From the NCBI GenBank assembly GCA_030998015.1, contig JARWMV010000238.1, forward strand, positions 62,001 through 126,000: 64,000 nucleotides of DNA, given 5' to 3'. A program made the position numbers and the translations under genes. Positions 1-10,341 of this stretch are shown piece after piece. The notes under the pieces were generated by a model. It ran no database searches. It saw nothing but the letters and a program-made list of their open reading frames with translations, and was not told where the DNA came from. The stretch's first letter is position 1. Each line of letters opens with the position of its first letter. This stretch comes from Ceratorhiza oryzae-sativae. Its lineage: Eukaryota; Basidiomycota; Agaricomycetes; Cantharellales; Ceratobasidiaceae.

Positions 1-223
1 TGTGACCAAGTAGGATAAAAATGTAAGCTATTTTAATTTGATGGTAACAGTAAAGCCTAGTTCAATGAGTATGATAGGGAAGCATAAGCAGAAAAGCGCA
101 AAGGTCCCGAATGTGCCGGGCGTTGTTGTGGTTGTGTTCAGGGCTTCAATCACGAGGCGCGCGCTACCTGAGCCAATTACATATTGTAGCCAGATTCAAT
201 TTAAACACTGACTCGACCACCCA

Positions 224-1951
224 ATGTCAGACGGCAAAGCTGGAGAATCATCAAACCAAGGGGCCAGTGCATCCGGTGCGAGCTCGTCGCGACCGCTGGG
301 TACTCTTAGGGACCCTGATGCGGCTCAACCCACCTCTCGAGCTATCGGGAATATTCTTAACCGACGGGGGACAGATGGAGCAGGTTCAAGTCGAGGGAAG
401 ATGATGTTTATGCCGAACAGAGTTGTTCGAAGAAAGGCGGAAGAGTAAGCTCTTTATTTTCTAACTTTCAACCTACCTTACCCTGGTTTAGTGGAGCGGC
501 AGTGAAGCAGGTAGGAATATTATACTCCATATTGGACGACTTGACCTTACTTATTTGCCCTCAGGAACCCATCGCTCCAAATGTGGAACCCACCGGAACG
601 GGGAGAGGAGCTGGAGGAGAACGTGGTCAGAGTGATGGGCGTGGGCGGGGTCGCGGGCGTGGGGCCGCTCCAGTCGGAATGACTGCCAGTGGTCCTTTCG
701 CATTGGGGCCAGCTGCAAACTCAACCCGAAGGCCGAGTCGTATAAGTGCAATGTATGGGCCACCACCCGGACACGGGGGCGCTTCTTCACTCGGTGCGGG
801 GATGACGAACACAGCCGCTCCTGCTCTTGATCATCGCTCCCGAAAGCTGCAAAAGAAGCGAGCCGGACTTGAAGCGGCGGAGACAGAACAGTACTCGGAT
901 GATGAAGGGATCGCGGTGATAGACATGGATAACGTGTACGAGATAGACTATATGGCTCCCGTCAGCCTTATAAGAGTCAAAGAGGAAGATGAGGAAAAGG
1001 CCGCCAGAAAGCGCGATAGGCTGAAGGGGAAGATCAAGGATAAGGCTCCTCATAAAAGTAAGTGGTTTCGTTGGAGTGGTTGGGGTTGAGCATGACCATC
1101 AATGAAGTGAAACTGGATCCCGAGGACGACGCCCGCCACTCCGAGTCACTGTTATCGTCAAGAGATGCTTCGACCGTGCGTACCAGCCATTCTGGCGAAG
1201 AAGACGAAAACAAAAATCTTGCAAACGCACTGGACCTTAGTGAGAGTGAGGAGGATGAAGAATTGGAAGATCTAGTCGAAGATTTTCTGGCTAATGACCA
1301 AGCCGGCGAAGTGCGTCTCGCCCAATCCAACGTTTATATAATCTAACACCATATCCACTCCAGTCACTCGACTCGACACAGCACAACCTATACTACTTCC
1401 AATTCCCAGACCCCTTCCCAACCTTTGAGCTCCCCGTTGACGAACCCCGAACCACTATTGATGTGGACATGGCCGATTCTTCGACTCAGAAAGGAAAACA
1501 GAAAGTTACCTTTGCTGATAACGCAAAAGAACAAACGTTGAGTGACGACGAAGAACGTGCAAGGCCAGTCAAGGCAGAGAACAACGCCGACAAACCCTCC
1601 GGGGGCAGTATTGGACAACTGGAGATATATCGGAGTGGGTTAATTAAGATGCGACTTGGCGACGGAATGGTGATGGAGGTGTGTAATCTCATTGATTGTG
1701 TTGTTGAATTTTGGGTTAACTCCGCTTAGGTGACTGCGGCTACTCATCCTTCCTTCCTTCAGCACGCAGTCTGCTTGGATGATGCAAAGAACCGATTGGT
1801 CGTTTTAGGACAGGTCAACCGTCGCTTTATCGTGTCTCCGGACGTAGAACTTTTGCTAGAGGATATGGTGATTCAGGAGGAGAAACAAAAGAAGATGCGG
1901 GAAGAAGAGGCAAGGATTAAAGAAGAAGCCTTGATCAGAATGGATGATTGA
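224..1951 (+). CDS. RPC53: DNA-directed RNA polymerase III subunit RPC4 (RPC53)
   Basis: Subunit of RNA polymerase III that, with its partner RPC5/RPC37, acts in initiation and termination on tRNA and 5S genes in the nucleus. Six exons fit in frame: 224-444, 492-510, 565-1057, 1108-1331, 1364-1678 and 1730-1951, giving about 497 aa. The N-terminal half is low complexity with an RG-rich stretch (GRGRGRGR). An acidic Ser/Glu region follows, then LYYFQFPDPFPTF and the conserved C-terminal block with IGQLEIYRSGLIKMRLGD, a hydrophobic FLQHAVCLD segment and LGQVNRRFIVSPDVELLL. That block is the RPC4 family signature and makes the call. Exon 2 is a 19-nt microexon that joins frame-perfectly to both neighbours. 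The ATG at 224 is chosen because it opens the frame that continues through the microexon. Confidence 0.9.
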
Positions 1952-2238
1952 CCAGGTGACTTCGAGAACGACCGACCCCTAGCTCCATAGCTGATTCGCA
2001 AAGTCGTATTTCTATCAAATGGTTGGAGTATTTAACATGAAATAAAGCACCTTTTGGATACGGATTGCTTTATATAGAATTTCCGGTGGAGGCATGATCA
2101 TCCGTCCTGCACGATTATCGGGTTTGTGTCGGTGTTTCTCCACATTCCTTAGCACATTGGTTATCAATCGCACCTCATGCTCCGAGAATATATAACTAGG
2201 TACGGGATCTTTGTATTGACATTCAGATACCTACCACC

Positions 2239-3933
2239 ATGTCTCTGTTTACACTTAAGTGGGGAATTTTGGGTGCTGGACATATCTCCGGCGTTTTTCT
2301 GCGGGTGAGTATGCGCACACCTACTCTATCTTTTTCGAGGTGCTGACGCTTAGGTAGGATATTCTACTGGATCCCAGAACGTTCGCCCAATGATACTCAC
2401 GGCACTATTGTGTACTGACCAGTCGACATACGTAGTCGAGATGTCACCGACGTCTGTCATACTGTCGTTGCTGTGGGATCGAGAGATGTCACCAAGGCAC
2501 AGGTTAGCTAATGTAATTTTCTGCGGGTCCTGAGCATTACTGATTCCGCCCTGCAGGAGTTCATCGATAAGAATGCACCCTCTCATTCGGATATCAAAGC
2601 CTATGGGAGTTATGAAGAGTTGGTTGCTGACAAGGTTCATGGCCGTTGCGTATCTTGAAGCTGCAGTGGGCGCTACTGAATGATTGGTTTGTAGAATGTC
2701 GATGCCGTGTACGTCGGGACACCCCATACCCACCACTATACTTGTACGGCCTTGGCACTCCGCGCTGGAAAACACGTCCTCTGCGAGAAACCGTTTACCT
2801 CCAATGCTGCGGAGCTCAAGTCTCTAATCACTATTGCACAGGAGAATAGCGTATTCCTTATGGAGGTTCGGCGGTATTTGCTTAATATAGTGTGAATGTG
2901 GCATTGACGGGCTTCATGCAACTAGGCGATGTGGACACGCTTCCTCCCGGTCCCTAATGCCATCAAATCTATCATCGACAGTGGAGAATTGGGTGATGTC
3001 AAGGTGCTCCATGCGGACCTTGCTGGCGACTTCAAATTGGATAGCAAGTTGGTCTTTGGTCGTTCATCATACAATACTAAGTGTTAAATTAGGTATTCCT
3101 AAAACGCACCGGATTTTAGACCCCAAACTTGGAGGTGGAGCATTGTTAGATCTGTAAGCAGATTCAATGTTCCGTTGATATTCCTCGCTAAAAACACTCG
3201 CTCATTTTAGAGGCCCATATCCATTTGTGTGGGTAAGCTTACACTAACTTAAACTCTGAGCGCTGATTGAATCGAATATAGGCCGAGCTTGTGCTGTACG
3301 AACATGCGAAGAACGATCGCGAGGCTCCTTCCAGGGTAACAGGTTCCATGTTGAAGACAAAACTGACAGGGGTAGATTCGAGTACAACATTCGTACTCAA
3401 TTTCGATAAGGTTGAAGCACAGGTAATCTGGACTCGGCTTTGGAAAGCACCCAACAAATTAACGCGCATATAGGCAATTCTTTCGTGCAGCATTACAATC
3501 TCGACGCCAAACCCAGCCTTAGTGATCCGGTGCCGCAAAGGAAACATCGTAGCCGCGCCACCAATCTACAATCCTAAAAGCTTTGTGGTGCAATACTTCG
3601 ATGAGCCGGGATCTAGTAAGATTGTCAGGGAGGAAGCGAAGGAGATTACATTTACGGGTGGGGGATGGCATTTCCAAGGTAAATATTAGGTATTTCGCGT
3701 TTAGGAACTTACTAAGCTCGTATCTAGCTGATGAAGTTGCACGATGCATCCGTGATGGAAAACTACAAAGTGAGATATGGAGTCTTGAGACCAGCCTCAT
3801 GCAAATGTCGGTGTTTGATGAGGTATAAACATCATTACTACAGCTCCGTATTATTACTAATTTTATTTATACTTCCCAGATTCGTAAACAATGTGGATAT
3901 GAGTTCCCTCCTGGTGTAGAGCACGTTGTCTAA
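2239..3933 (+). CDS. Gfo/Idh/MocA-family NADP-dependent dehydrogenase (dihydrodiol / D-xylose dehydrogenase type)
   Basis: Likely oxidises a trans-dihydrodiol or an aldose such as D-xylose with NADP+ in the cytosol. Twelve exons join in frame: 2239-2304, 2358-2380, 2436-2502, 2557-2634, 2695-2865, 2926-3058, 3093-3153, 3211-3232, 3282-3422, 3474-3678, 3728-3822 and 3880-3933. The product is 371 aa, the usual family length. Visible motifs are the N-terminal Rossmann glycine motif (WGILGAGHIS), VDAVYVGTPHTHHY, the catalytic-lysine motif GKHVLCEKPF, MWTRFLP and GGGALLDLGPYPF, all typical of the dimeric dihydrodiol dehydrogenase branch. Exon 2 is 23 nt, and the intron at 3059-3092 is only 34 nt with a TACTAAG-like branch site. 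The substrate cannot be decided from sequence. The CpG-poor repeat island begins shortly after the stop. Confidence 0.88.
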
Positions 3934-4593
3934 TCAAGCATGAAATGGAATTCTTACATAGTGTCCTGTACCTTTGATGTCGGATGGGTGCCTTGCTCCT
4001 TGCCAACAATCACTTGAATGCTGATCTTAGTGATAGATATAAGTGTTAAATCCTCTTGGGCCCCATGGGGCACCTCCATTGGCAACAACATGGCAGGTGC
4101 AAATGCAGCCTGAGGGAAGAGGAGTGGCTGGGACAGGACTTATTATGTTCAATACAATTGAAAGCAATTCAGATTGGATGCAATCCTGTAAGGGATATGC
4201 TATATGTGAGCAAGTTGATGCTGACCTAGATAGGCTGATCAGAGCATGTGGATTCAATCTGAGTTTGCTAAGCACTGAAACTTAGAATATGAGGGGACAT
4301 GCATAAAATGGTCCTCCTGTAATGACATCCATGTGAATAACATATATTTGTATGTGATGTAAAATGGGTCTTTTAATGTCACAGATTGCACTCACCCTAG
4401 CTGTTCCAAGGGCAAATGTGTATGTTTTAAGTACTGTCATGGATGACATGTCAAGTGGTGAGGCAGAGCCCAAGGGGATGATGGTGGCAACAGGGACAAA
4501 GGGCTACTAGACAATGGTGATAACACACCAGACAATGAAGAGGGAAGGAACAAGATGTGTATTGACAGAGGAGGACAAATTTGTGAGGAGACC
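3934..4593. other. Left edge of the repeat island, no gene
   Basis: The first ~100 bases resemble a normal 3' flank. From about 4030 the sequence becomes CpG-poor and full of short stop-rich frames, the composition that persists to about 10.3 kb. No ORF here resembles a protein I recognise. Confidence 0.5.
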
Positions 4594-5349
4594 TGTCATG
4601 GCCTAGACCATGAGCACAAATTTATCCTGATTTTATATGATCTCTATTTCTCTTCTGTTTTGGACAAGTCCTGTTTATTCAGATATATGCATATAATTAT
4701 TGACTGAGTCATGTGACCTTGTTGTTGTTGACCACTGTTGATGTATTCTGGAATATTCTGTTGATGTGGCACCACTTTCTGACATCATACAATTCTGTAT
4801 TTCACATCTATGAATATATAAGGGAGAGTCTGAGAGCCTTAAGCCTCAGAACTTGAACTCCTGTCAACATCCCACCTTCTACCTGCACAGCCACCAATCC
4901 AAGCAGCTTCTGCCCATTGCTCTTAAGCACAAGTGCATATCTGAACCCCTCTGCATGTTGTTGCAACCACCCTCCTCACTGCACATGTTAAATATATGTG
5001 TTTGTATCAGTTGTGTAGGGATGTAATTAATAGCAAGGACTACTGTGTAGTTAGTGGCTGTGAGTAACAATTATATGTAACAAGTGGCTGTTGTGAGCCT
5101 AATTAAAGGTACAACAGGTGTGAGTTCTGTTCCTGGTTCTACTATTGTGATTGCAGATGGTACCCTTATACAGACATCTACTGGTGTACATCTGTTGTAT
5201 AGTCCTATGAGTTGCACAGTGCAGGAGTATCTCTGAAGTGCTTGCCTCCCTCATGTATTGGTCTTGCAGATCTTGCATGCTATGGCCAGGCTACCTGGCC
5301 TATGTTGGGACTTACCAGGCCTAGTGATGCAGACTGACAAACTTGCACA
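4594..5349 (+). mobile_element. LTR-like block followed by a primer-binding-like site
   Basis: Starts with TGTCATGGCCTAGACCATGA, itself an imperfect palindrome, and ends ...GCACA. It carries a TATA-like ATATATAAGGG near 4813. Directly after it, 5350-5361 reads TGGTGTCAGAGC, very close to the TGGTATCAGAGC initiator-tRNA primer-binding site used by Copia-type retrotransposons. Together these suggest a 5' LTR of about 756 bp. No gag or pol follows, so this is a remnant. The exact right edge is inferred from the PBS-like motif. Confidence 0.6.
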
Positions 5350-5469
5350 TGGTGTCAGAGCTACAACCTGAAGGGTAATGTCAAACACCTAAGTGGTGAT
5401 GACAAGCCTATGGGCAGCAATGCAGAGGCTGTACTGACAATGTCTAAGGTAGGACACAGTGAGGGTGCG

Positions 5470-5865
5470 ATAAGACACAAGGATGTAGAAGTAGGTGCAC
5501 TTGTCCTTAAGAGGACTGGGCAGGGACTATGGACTGTAAGTCACACAGGTAGTAGAGGGGATATGATAGGAGGTCAAGTTCTGAGGCTTAAGGCTCTCAG
5601 ACTCTCCCTTATATATTCATATGATGAGCTATATCAAATACACATATGGTGCAAGACTATCATATGATGTAAGAATGGTGCCATGTAACAGAGTATTCCA
5701 GAAGGTACAAACAGAATGTAAACAACAACAAGGTCATGTGATCATGTAAGTAATTCTATGCATATATCCAATTAAACAGGACTTGTCCAAAAAATATGAG
5801 AAAGAGAGATGTATAAAATATAGGAAAATCATAATAAAATCCGTGTCATGGTCTAGGCCATGACA
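5470..5865 (-). mobile_element. Second, inverted and truncated copy of the same LTR-like block
   Basis: Reading the minus strand from 5865 repeats the terminal motif and about 400 bp of the block at 4594, including the TATATAAGGGAGAGTCTGAG segment and CTTAAGxACAAGTGCA, with many substitutions. The two copies therefore face each other, unlike the direct LTRs of an intact element. It lacks the 3' half of the block. Confidence 0.6.
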
Positions 5866-5939
5866 CATGGTAGTCACTATGGGAATACACACAGAGTAGC
5901 TAACTGCATGGGCTAATGACAGAGCTGAGCTCAATGTAG

Positions 5940-6290
5940 TTGGAGCAGTGCTCAATGATGTCTCTGGCTTGCTTATGCAAAGTGTATAAGAGAAAGAGGG
6001 TAAGAGAGGGAAGGATGATATTCAATGGCCTAGGAGGCCCTCCTTATATACATTTTGGACACAACAAATACAGGGTCTACATGCTGCTGCACAGTGACTA
6101 CAGACTGCTGCACAGTTGCTGCAGGCTGCACATTGCAGTAACTGCAGGCTACGCTTGGACTGCATACACTGGACTCCATGGACTCCATGGCTGCGTTCTG
6201 CGGCTTGCTGTGGTGGGAATGAGTACAAGTAAGATCATTATCCAACTGTTTTGAGTGGGTATATGCATAGTCAGAAAAATAGGGAAAAAT
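5940..6290 (-). mobile_element. Possible LTR fragment, minus strand
   Basis: On the minus strand this segment has a TATA-like GTATATAAGG, a short repetitive GCAG/CTGCA-rich leader and no coding potential, resembling the promoter half of an LTR. No second copy is visible in the window, so the call rests on composition and position within the island. Confidence 0.3.
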
Positions 6291-6432
6291 ATAGGAATAT
6301 TACTACAAGGTTGCATGATGACACTTGACTACTTAAGTCAGTAGTTTCCTACATATTCTCCACATATATCACAATCTGCCTTCACCTCACAAGTGTTAGG
6401 TGTTACTGTTCAGGTTGTTGGCTCTGACAATT

Positions 6433-6886
6433 TGTGTCCTATTGAATAGTACAAAATCTCCTCTTTCCAACACATATTATATTATAATTTTTTCTTAAGA
6501 ACTCAGTGAGATACAGAGGGATTGATATTTACTCCTATCAGGAAACATTGATTACAACATCACATTGCTCATATCTTGGCAACTGCTTATGCTATCAAAG
6601 CCATCTTATGCTCTATTGATAGCTCATCTTTGGTGGTATCTCCTGCCTGAAGATTGTTGCAATCCACCAGATCCTTGTGCTGGAATGGTCTGAGGATCAT
6701 TAGGAGTTACTGGACCATCAATCAAGATCTAATGACTCCAGTGAGTCAGGAGAGCCTTCCAAATTAATCCAGAAGCTTCTCTGACTCACTTTATGACTTG
6801 ATGAGATGTAGCCTCCACTCTCTATATGTATATACTATGATAATATGATCTACAAGCCAATAGCAGGTCTCATGTCAAGAGCCACC
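6433..6886 (+). repeat. Left arm of a large inverted repeat (foldback element)
   Basis: This ~450-bp segment reappears in reverse complement at 7858-8300 with long blocks of identity, for example the stretch around GACTCCAGTGAGTCAGGAGA and the inner end TGATAATATGATCTACAAGC. Differences are enriched in CG in the right arm against TG or CA in the left arm. It bounds a ~970-bp interior, so the whole resembles a foldback or nested non-autonomous element. Confidence 0.8.
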
Positions 6887-6966
6887 CTCTTTCTCTCTAC
6901 CCCCCCTTTTCTTTCTTGGCTGGACCTTGCCCAGCCAGACCTTGGTCTATTATTAGGACCAGCACC

Positions 6967-7393
6967 TAGAATTAAGATTAGTACCAGTTAGTCTAAGTGA
7001 CTAGGGCTGAACTACATTTAAGATATCTAAGGGAACCTGACCACAATAGTCTTGCTCTTTATACCTATAAATTAGTCAGTTTACACTGTGAAAGATTAAG
7101 ACTGTTATGGGTCAGGGCACACTTGAATATCTAGAGCTTAAGAAAATATAGATATGTTAGTATACACTAAGCATACTCAATACTTCTTAGACTAGAGTAA
7201 GTGTTACGGGTCAGGGTACACTTGAATATCTAGAGCTTAAGCAAATGTAGATATGTTAGTATACTCTAATCATACTCAATACTTCTTAGACTAGAGTAAG
7301 AGCAAGACTACTATGGTCAGGTTCCCTTAGATATCTTAAATGTAGTTCAGCCCTAGTCACTTGGACTAACTGATACTAATCTTAATACTAGAC
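6967..7393. repeat. Inner inverted repeat enclosing a 99-bp tandem duplication
   Basis: Arms at about 6967-7059 and 7301-7393 are reverse complements; both contain the AGATATCTAAGGGAACCTGA segment or its complement. Between them lie two direct copies of a 99-bp unit, 7103-7201 and 7202-7300, each running from TGTTA(T/C)GGGTCAGGG to TAGACTAGAGTAA. A third, diverged copy of the unit lies inverted at about 8463-8566. Confidence 0.8.
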
Positions 7394-7559
7394 TTAAGCA
7401 ATAGCTTATAGGATAGATGGTGGGCTGCCTAATGTGTGTACTTCCTCAGCTACAGGTACTTAGATTTCCTCTAATAGCTGGTACTTAATGTCACACTCAA
7501 TCAGGCAATATTGTATCCTTATATATCTCTGTATATAAGATACAATGAATCAGACAACA

Positions 7560-7800
7560 TACAACTAATATGGTACTTTATTCCTCAGTACTAGTTATAT
7601 AAGAAATCACACACAGACAAGAGAAAAACAGAAAGAGAAAAGAAACCAATAACCAGTCTGGGTTGAGTAGAGGAGGGTGGTCTGGAAGGGCCTCAGAGGA
7701 GGTCCTTTTATACCCTGAGGAGGGCATTCCAGAGCCAAATAGATGCATGCATGCCAGTGCGATCATCAAAAGAGGGTACTGATATACTTGGGGTACACCC
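7560..7800 (-). mobile_element. LTR-promoter-like fragment inside the foldback
   Basis: On the minus strand this contains GTATAAAAGGACC, a pyrimidine-rich stretch and a GAATAAAG polyadenylation-like signal in the order TATA, leader, poly(A), as in an LTR. No flanking copy was found, so the assignment is tentative. Confidence 0.3.
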
Positions 7801-7857
7801 TAGCCCAGTATAGGATATGAGAGTAAAGACAGGGTGTGGATTGAAGGCATTGATGTA

Positions 7858-8300
7858 TCTGAGACCTGCTATTGGCTTGTAGATCATATTATCATAGTAA
7901 ATACATGTAATGAACGGAGGCTACATCTCAGTGAGTCATAAAGTGAGTCAGAGAAGCTTCTGGATTAATTTGGAAGGCTCTCCTGACTCACTGGAGTCAT
8001 TAGATCTTGATTGATGGTCCAGTAAGATTCTAATGATCTTCGGGCCATTCTGGCATGAGGATCTGGTGGATTGCAACGATCTTCGGGCAGCAGATACTGC
8101 CAAAGATTAGCTATCAATAGAGCATAAGATCGCTTTGATAGCGTAAGTGGTTGCCAAGATATGAGTGGTGCAATGTAGTAATCAATATCTCCTGATAAGA
8201 GGAAATATTGCAACCTCTGTATCTCTCTGAGATCTTATCTTAAAATCTTAATAAAATATGTGTTGGAGAGCAGGAAATTTGTACTGTTTAATGGAACACA
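7858..8300 (-). repeat. Right arm of the large inverted repeat
   Basis: Reverse complement of 6433-6886. On the minus strand it has an 82-codon open frame (8213-7965) that is disrupted in the left arm. I do not recognise it, and it may be a piece of a transposon protein. This arm keeps more CG dinucleotides than the left arm. Confidence 0.75.
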
Positions 8301-8462
8301 AATAGTACAAATTCAGATGCATACAAATTCATTTAATTTCAAGAAAATTACCAAGGCATCACTTGAGGTTGGCAAAGCAGACTAAAATAATAGAAAAATG
8401 TTAGTGATCCATAATAAAGACTACCTTGACTGTTACTTGATTGAATTGCAACTACTTTGAGC

Positions 8463-8566
8463 CTTCCTACTCTAGTCTAAGAAGTATTCAGTATGATTAG
8501 TGTATACTAATATATCTGCTTTTGCTTAAGCTCTAGATATTTGAGTGTGCCCTGGCCTGTAACAGT
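8463..8566 (-). repeat. Inverted diverged copy of the 99-bp repeat unit
   Basis: Minus-strand reading gives a GGCCAGGGCACACT...ATCTAGAGCTTAAG...TAGACTAGAGTA order matching the tandem units at 7103-7300, with substitutions. It lies outside the large foldback, showing that the unit is dispersed in the island. Confidence 0.65.
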
Positions 8567-8763
8567 GGAGTTGTAGAATTTCACATCAAAGTTGAAATAC
8601 ATCTCAGTAAGCAGTCTGGAATGTTCCATTAATAACATGATATAGTTATCCCATAAAAGGAAAGTGTGTTTTGAAAAAATGTTCCCAAAAAATTTAATAA
8701 ATCAAGAAAATATTATATAGTGGATATATAAATGTCAGGTCATGACATACACAAAGCATGAAC

Positions 8764-8946
8764 TCAGAGAGTTAAATTATTTGCTTTTGGAGCTGCAGGG
8801 GACCCAGTCTCCTTGAGGTGTGCTTGACATAACTGTTTAGGAAGTGTGAGGAATGGATTTGGGTCAACCAGGAGCATTTGGAGTGTCAGAGTGAAAAATT
8901 CCACAGGGAGGTATGCTGTCATGACCCTCTGGATGCTTCCTTGCAA
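8764..8946 (-). pseudogene. Gag-like ORF fragment of an LTR retrotransposon
   Basis: A 60-codon minus-strand frame starts directly downstream of the minus-strand LTR-like block and stops at 8764. The product (LLVDPNPFLTLPKQLC in the middle) is proline- and leucine-rich, and its place just after the LTR suits the start of a gag polyprotein. No further gag or pol sequence follows. The family assignment is inference from position. Confidence 0.35.
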
Positions 8947-8954
8947 AGCACTTA

Positions 8955-9474
8955 AGTAGTGACTGCGTTGATGGTGTTTGGTGCTATGTGGTATGTATTG
9001 AGTGTTCTAGTTACAGTGTTTGCTATGGTCTATGGTGGTTGACAAGATAAAGCAAGCTGAGGTGTCCAGTCTTGCTTTATCCTTCTTATATATGCCTGCA
9101 ACTGCAGTGGCTGTGGATGTATTATCTAAGCACAATCTGCAGTAGGTGTAGGTTATGTATAGTACTATGGGTTAGGTAATTGTTTGTCTTAAGTTTGTGT
9201 GGCTCCAAATCTTATAGAGCTGTGTGAGGTCTGAGGGGTAGGTGCTGAGGTCACATGATCCTGCTGTAAGCGCTGAGATCACGTGACAACTCGCTCCTCG
9301 CTCCAAGTAACAAGGGAGAGAAATGCTGGAGCGAGTTCAGGGTAACCACCATAAGCACTGGTTAAGCACCAAGATCATGTGACCTTGTTTATGGCTTGTT
9401 CCACTTAGGAAAAATGCCATAAATCTGTAAAAATATTCAGTTATTTTGTTATGTCCGTTTGACGGGTCATAACA
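8955..9474 (-). mobile_element. LTR-like block, minus strand, with palindromic terminus
   Basis: The minus strand begins at 9474 with TGTTATGACCCGTCAAACGG and ends the palindrome with CATAACA, a TG-starting terminus. It then contains a TATA-like ATATATAAGAAGG followed by a leader, and leads into the gag-like ORF at 8946. The internal segment 9295-9345 has a small GAGCGA inverted repeat. No matching downstream LTR is present, so this is a truncated insertion. Confidence 0.55.
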
Positions 9475-9985
9475 TATGCAAGCTTATTGTTTGCCCTGGA
9501 TTCAAGATCATGTTTGATATGTAGAGTGAGTGAGAAGAGTGAGACCTGTATGGACATGTTCAAAGAGTGGAGGGAGGCAAGGGATCATGCTGCAGCTGGC
9601 AACCCACATTGATTGTTCACTCCTATTATATGGCATTAGGAACTCTGGATTATGATAAAATAGGATTTATAGGATTATATGTAATTTTCATAAATTTCAT
9701 AAACCCAAGCTTATAAACCCCAGAATCTCCTGGGAAATCCATTGGAGGCATCTTGTTGGAATTTCAAATTCATAAACCTAATAAACTAGGTTAAATATGC
9801 ATAATCTGCATAAATCAAGCCCCCCTTGGTAAATTCATGTCAATCCATGGTAATAAAGGGGGTCAGCAATCCTTGTAGCTGGTTTATTGATAGTTATTAC
9901 ATCCTATTTACATTAGTAGATCCCAGGGGTTTCCCCTCATGGGTGGAGAAAGCTGGAGTTTAGTCATATGCATTCTTGACCAATC

Positions 9986-10150
9986 CCAAAAATCTAGTTA
10001 GCATGTAATAATGCACTGCTGTCTAAGTATGCTTCTGAGCACTAATCAGATGCTGATAGCACCAGTATCCTGTGCTACTTTGGATTTAGTGAGTGCTCAG
10101 AAGCATACTAAGACATGTGGAGTTATTCCATGCTAGCTAGATTTTCAGGG
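9986..10150. repeat. Short inverted-repeat element (MITE-like hairpin)
   Basis: The two ends are reverse complements: AAAATCTAG(T/C)TAGCATG at the left matches CATGCTAGCTAGATTTTC at the right. Closer to the centre, CTAAGTATGCTTCTGAGCAC pairs with GTGCTCAGAAGCATACTTAG-like sequence. The loop is about 50 bp. Size and structure suit a MITE; no target-site duplication was confirmed. Confidence 0.6.
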
Positions 10151-10341
10151 TTTGGCTGAGTCATTGGCAAGGAAGTCAGCCATTGCTTGAAGTTGGTGCA
10201 ACACAACTGGGCTCACAAGGGTGTGCTGGGCAAGGAAGAAACTGAATATATACTCATAAATAAGACTCAGAGGAAGATTATGTACTGGCTGGTAAGATAA
10301 GCCACATAAGCGTCATCAAAAACACTGACATAATCACATGG

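Noticed and set aside
7965..8213. 82-codon minus-strand frame in the right inverted-repeat arm
   Set aside because: Broken in the left arm and lacking a recognised motif; treated as part of the repeat.
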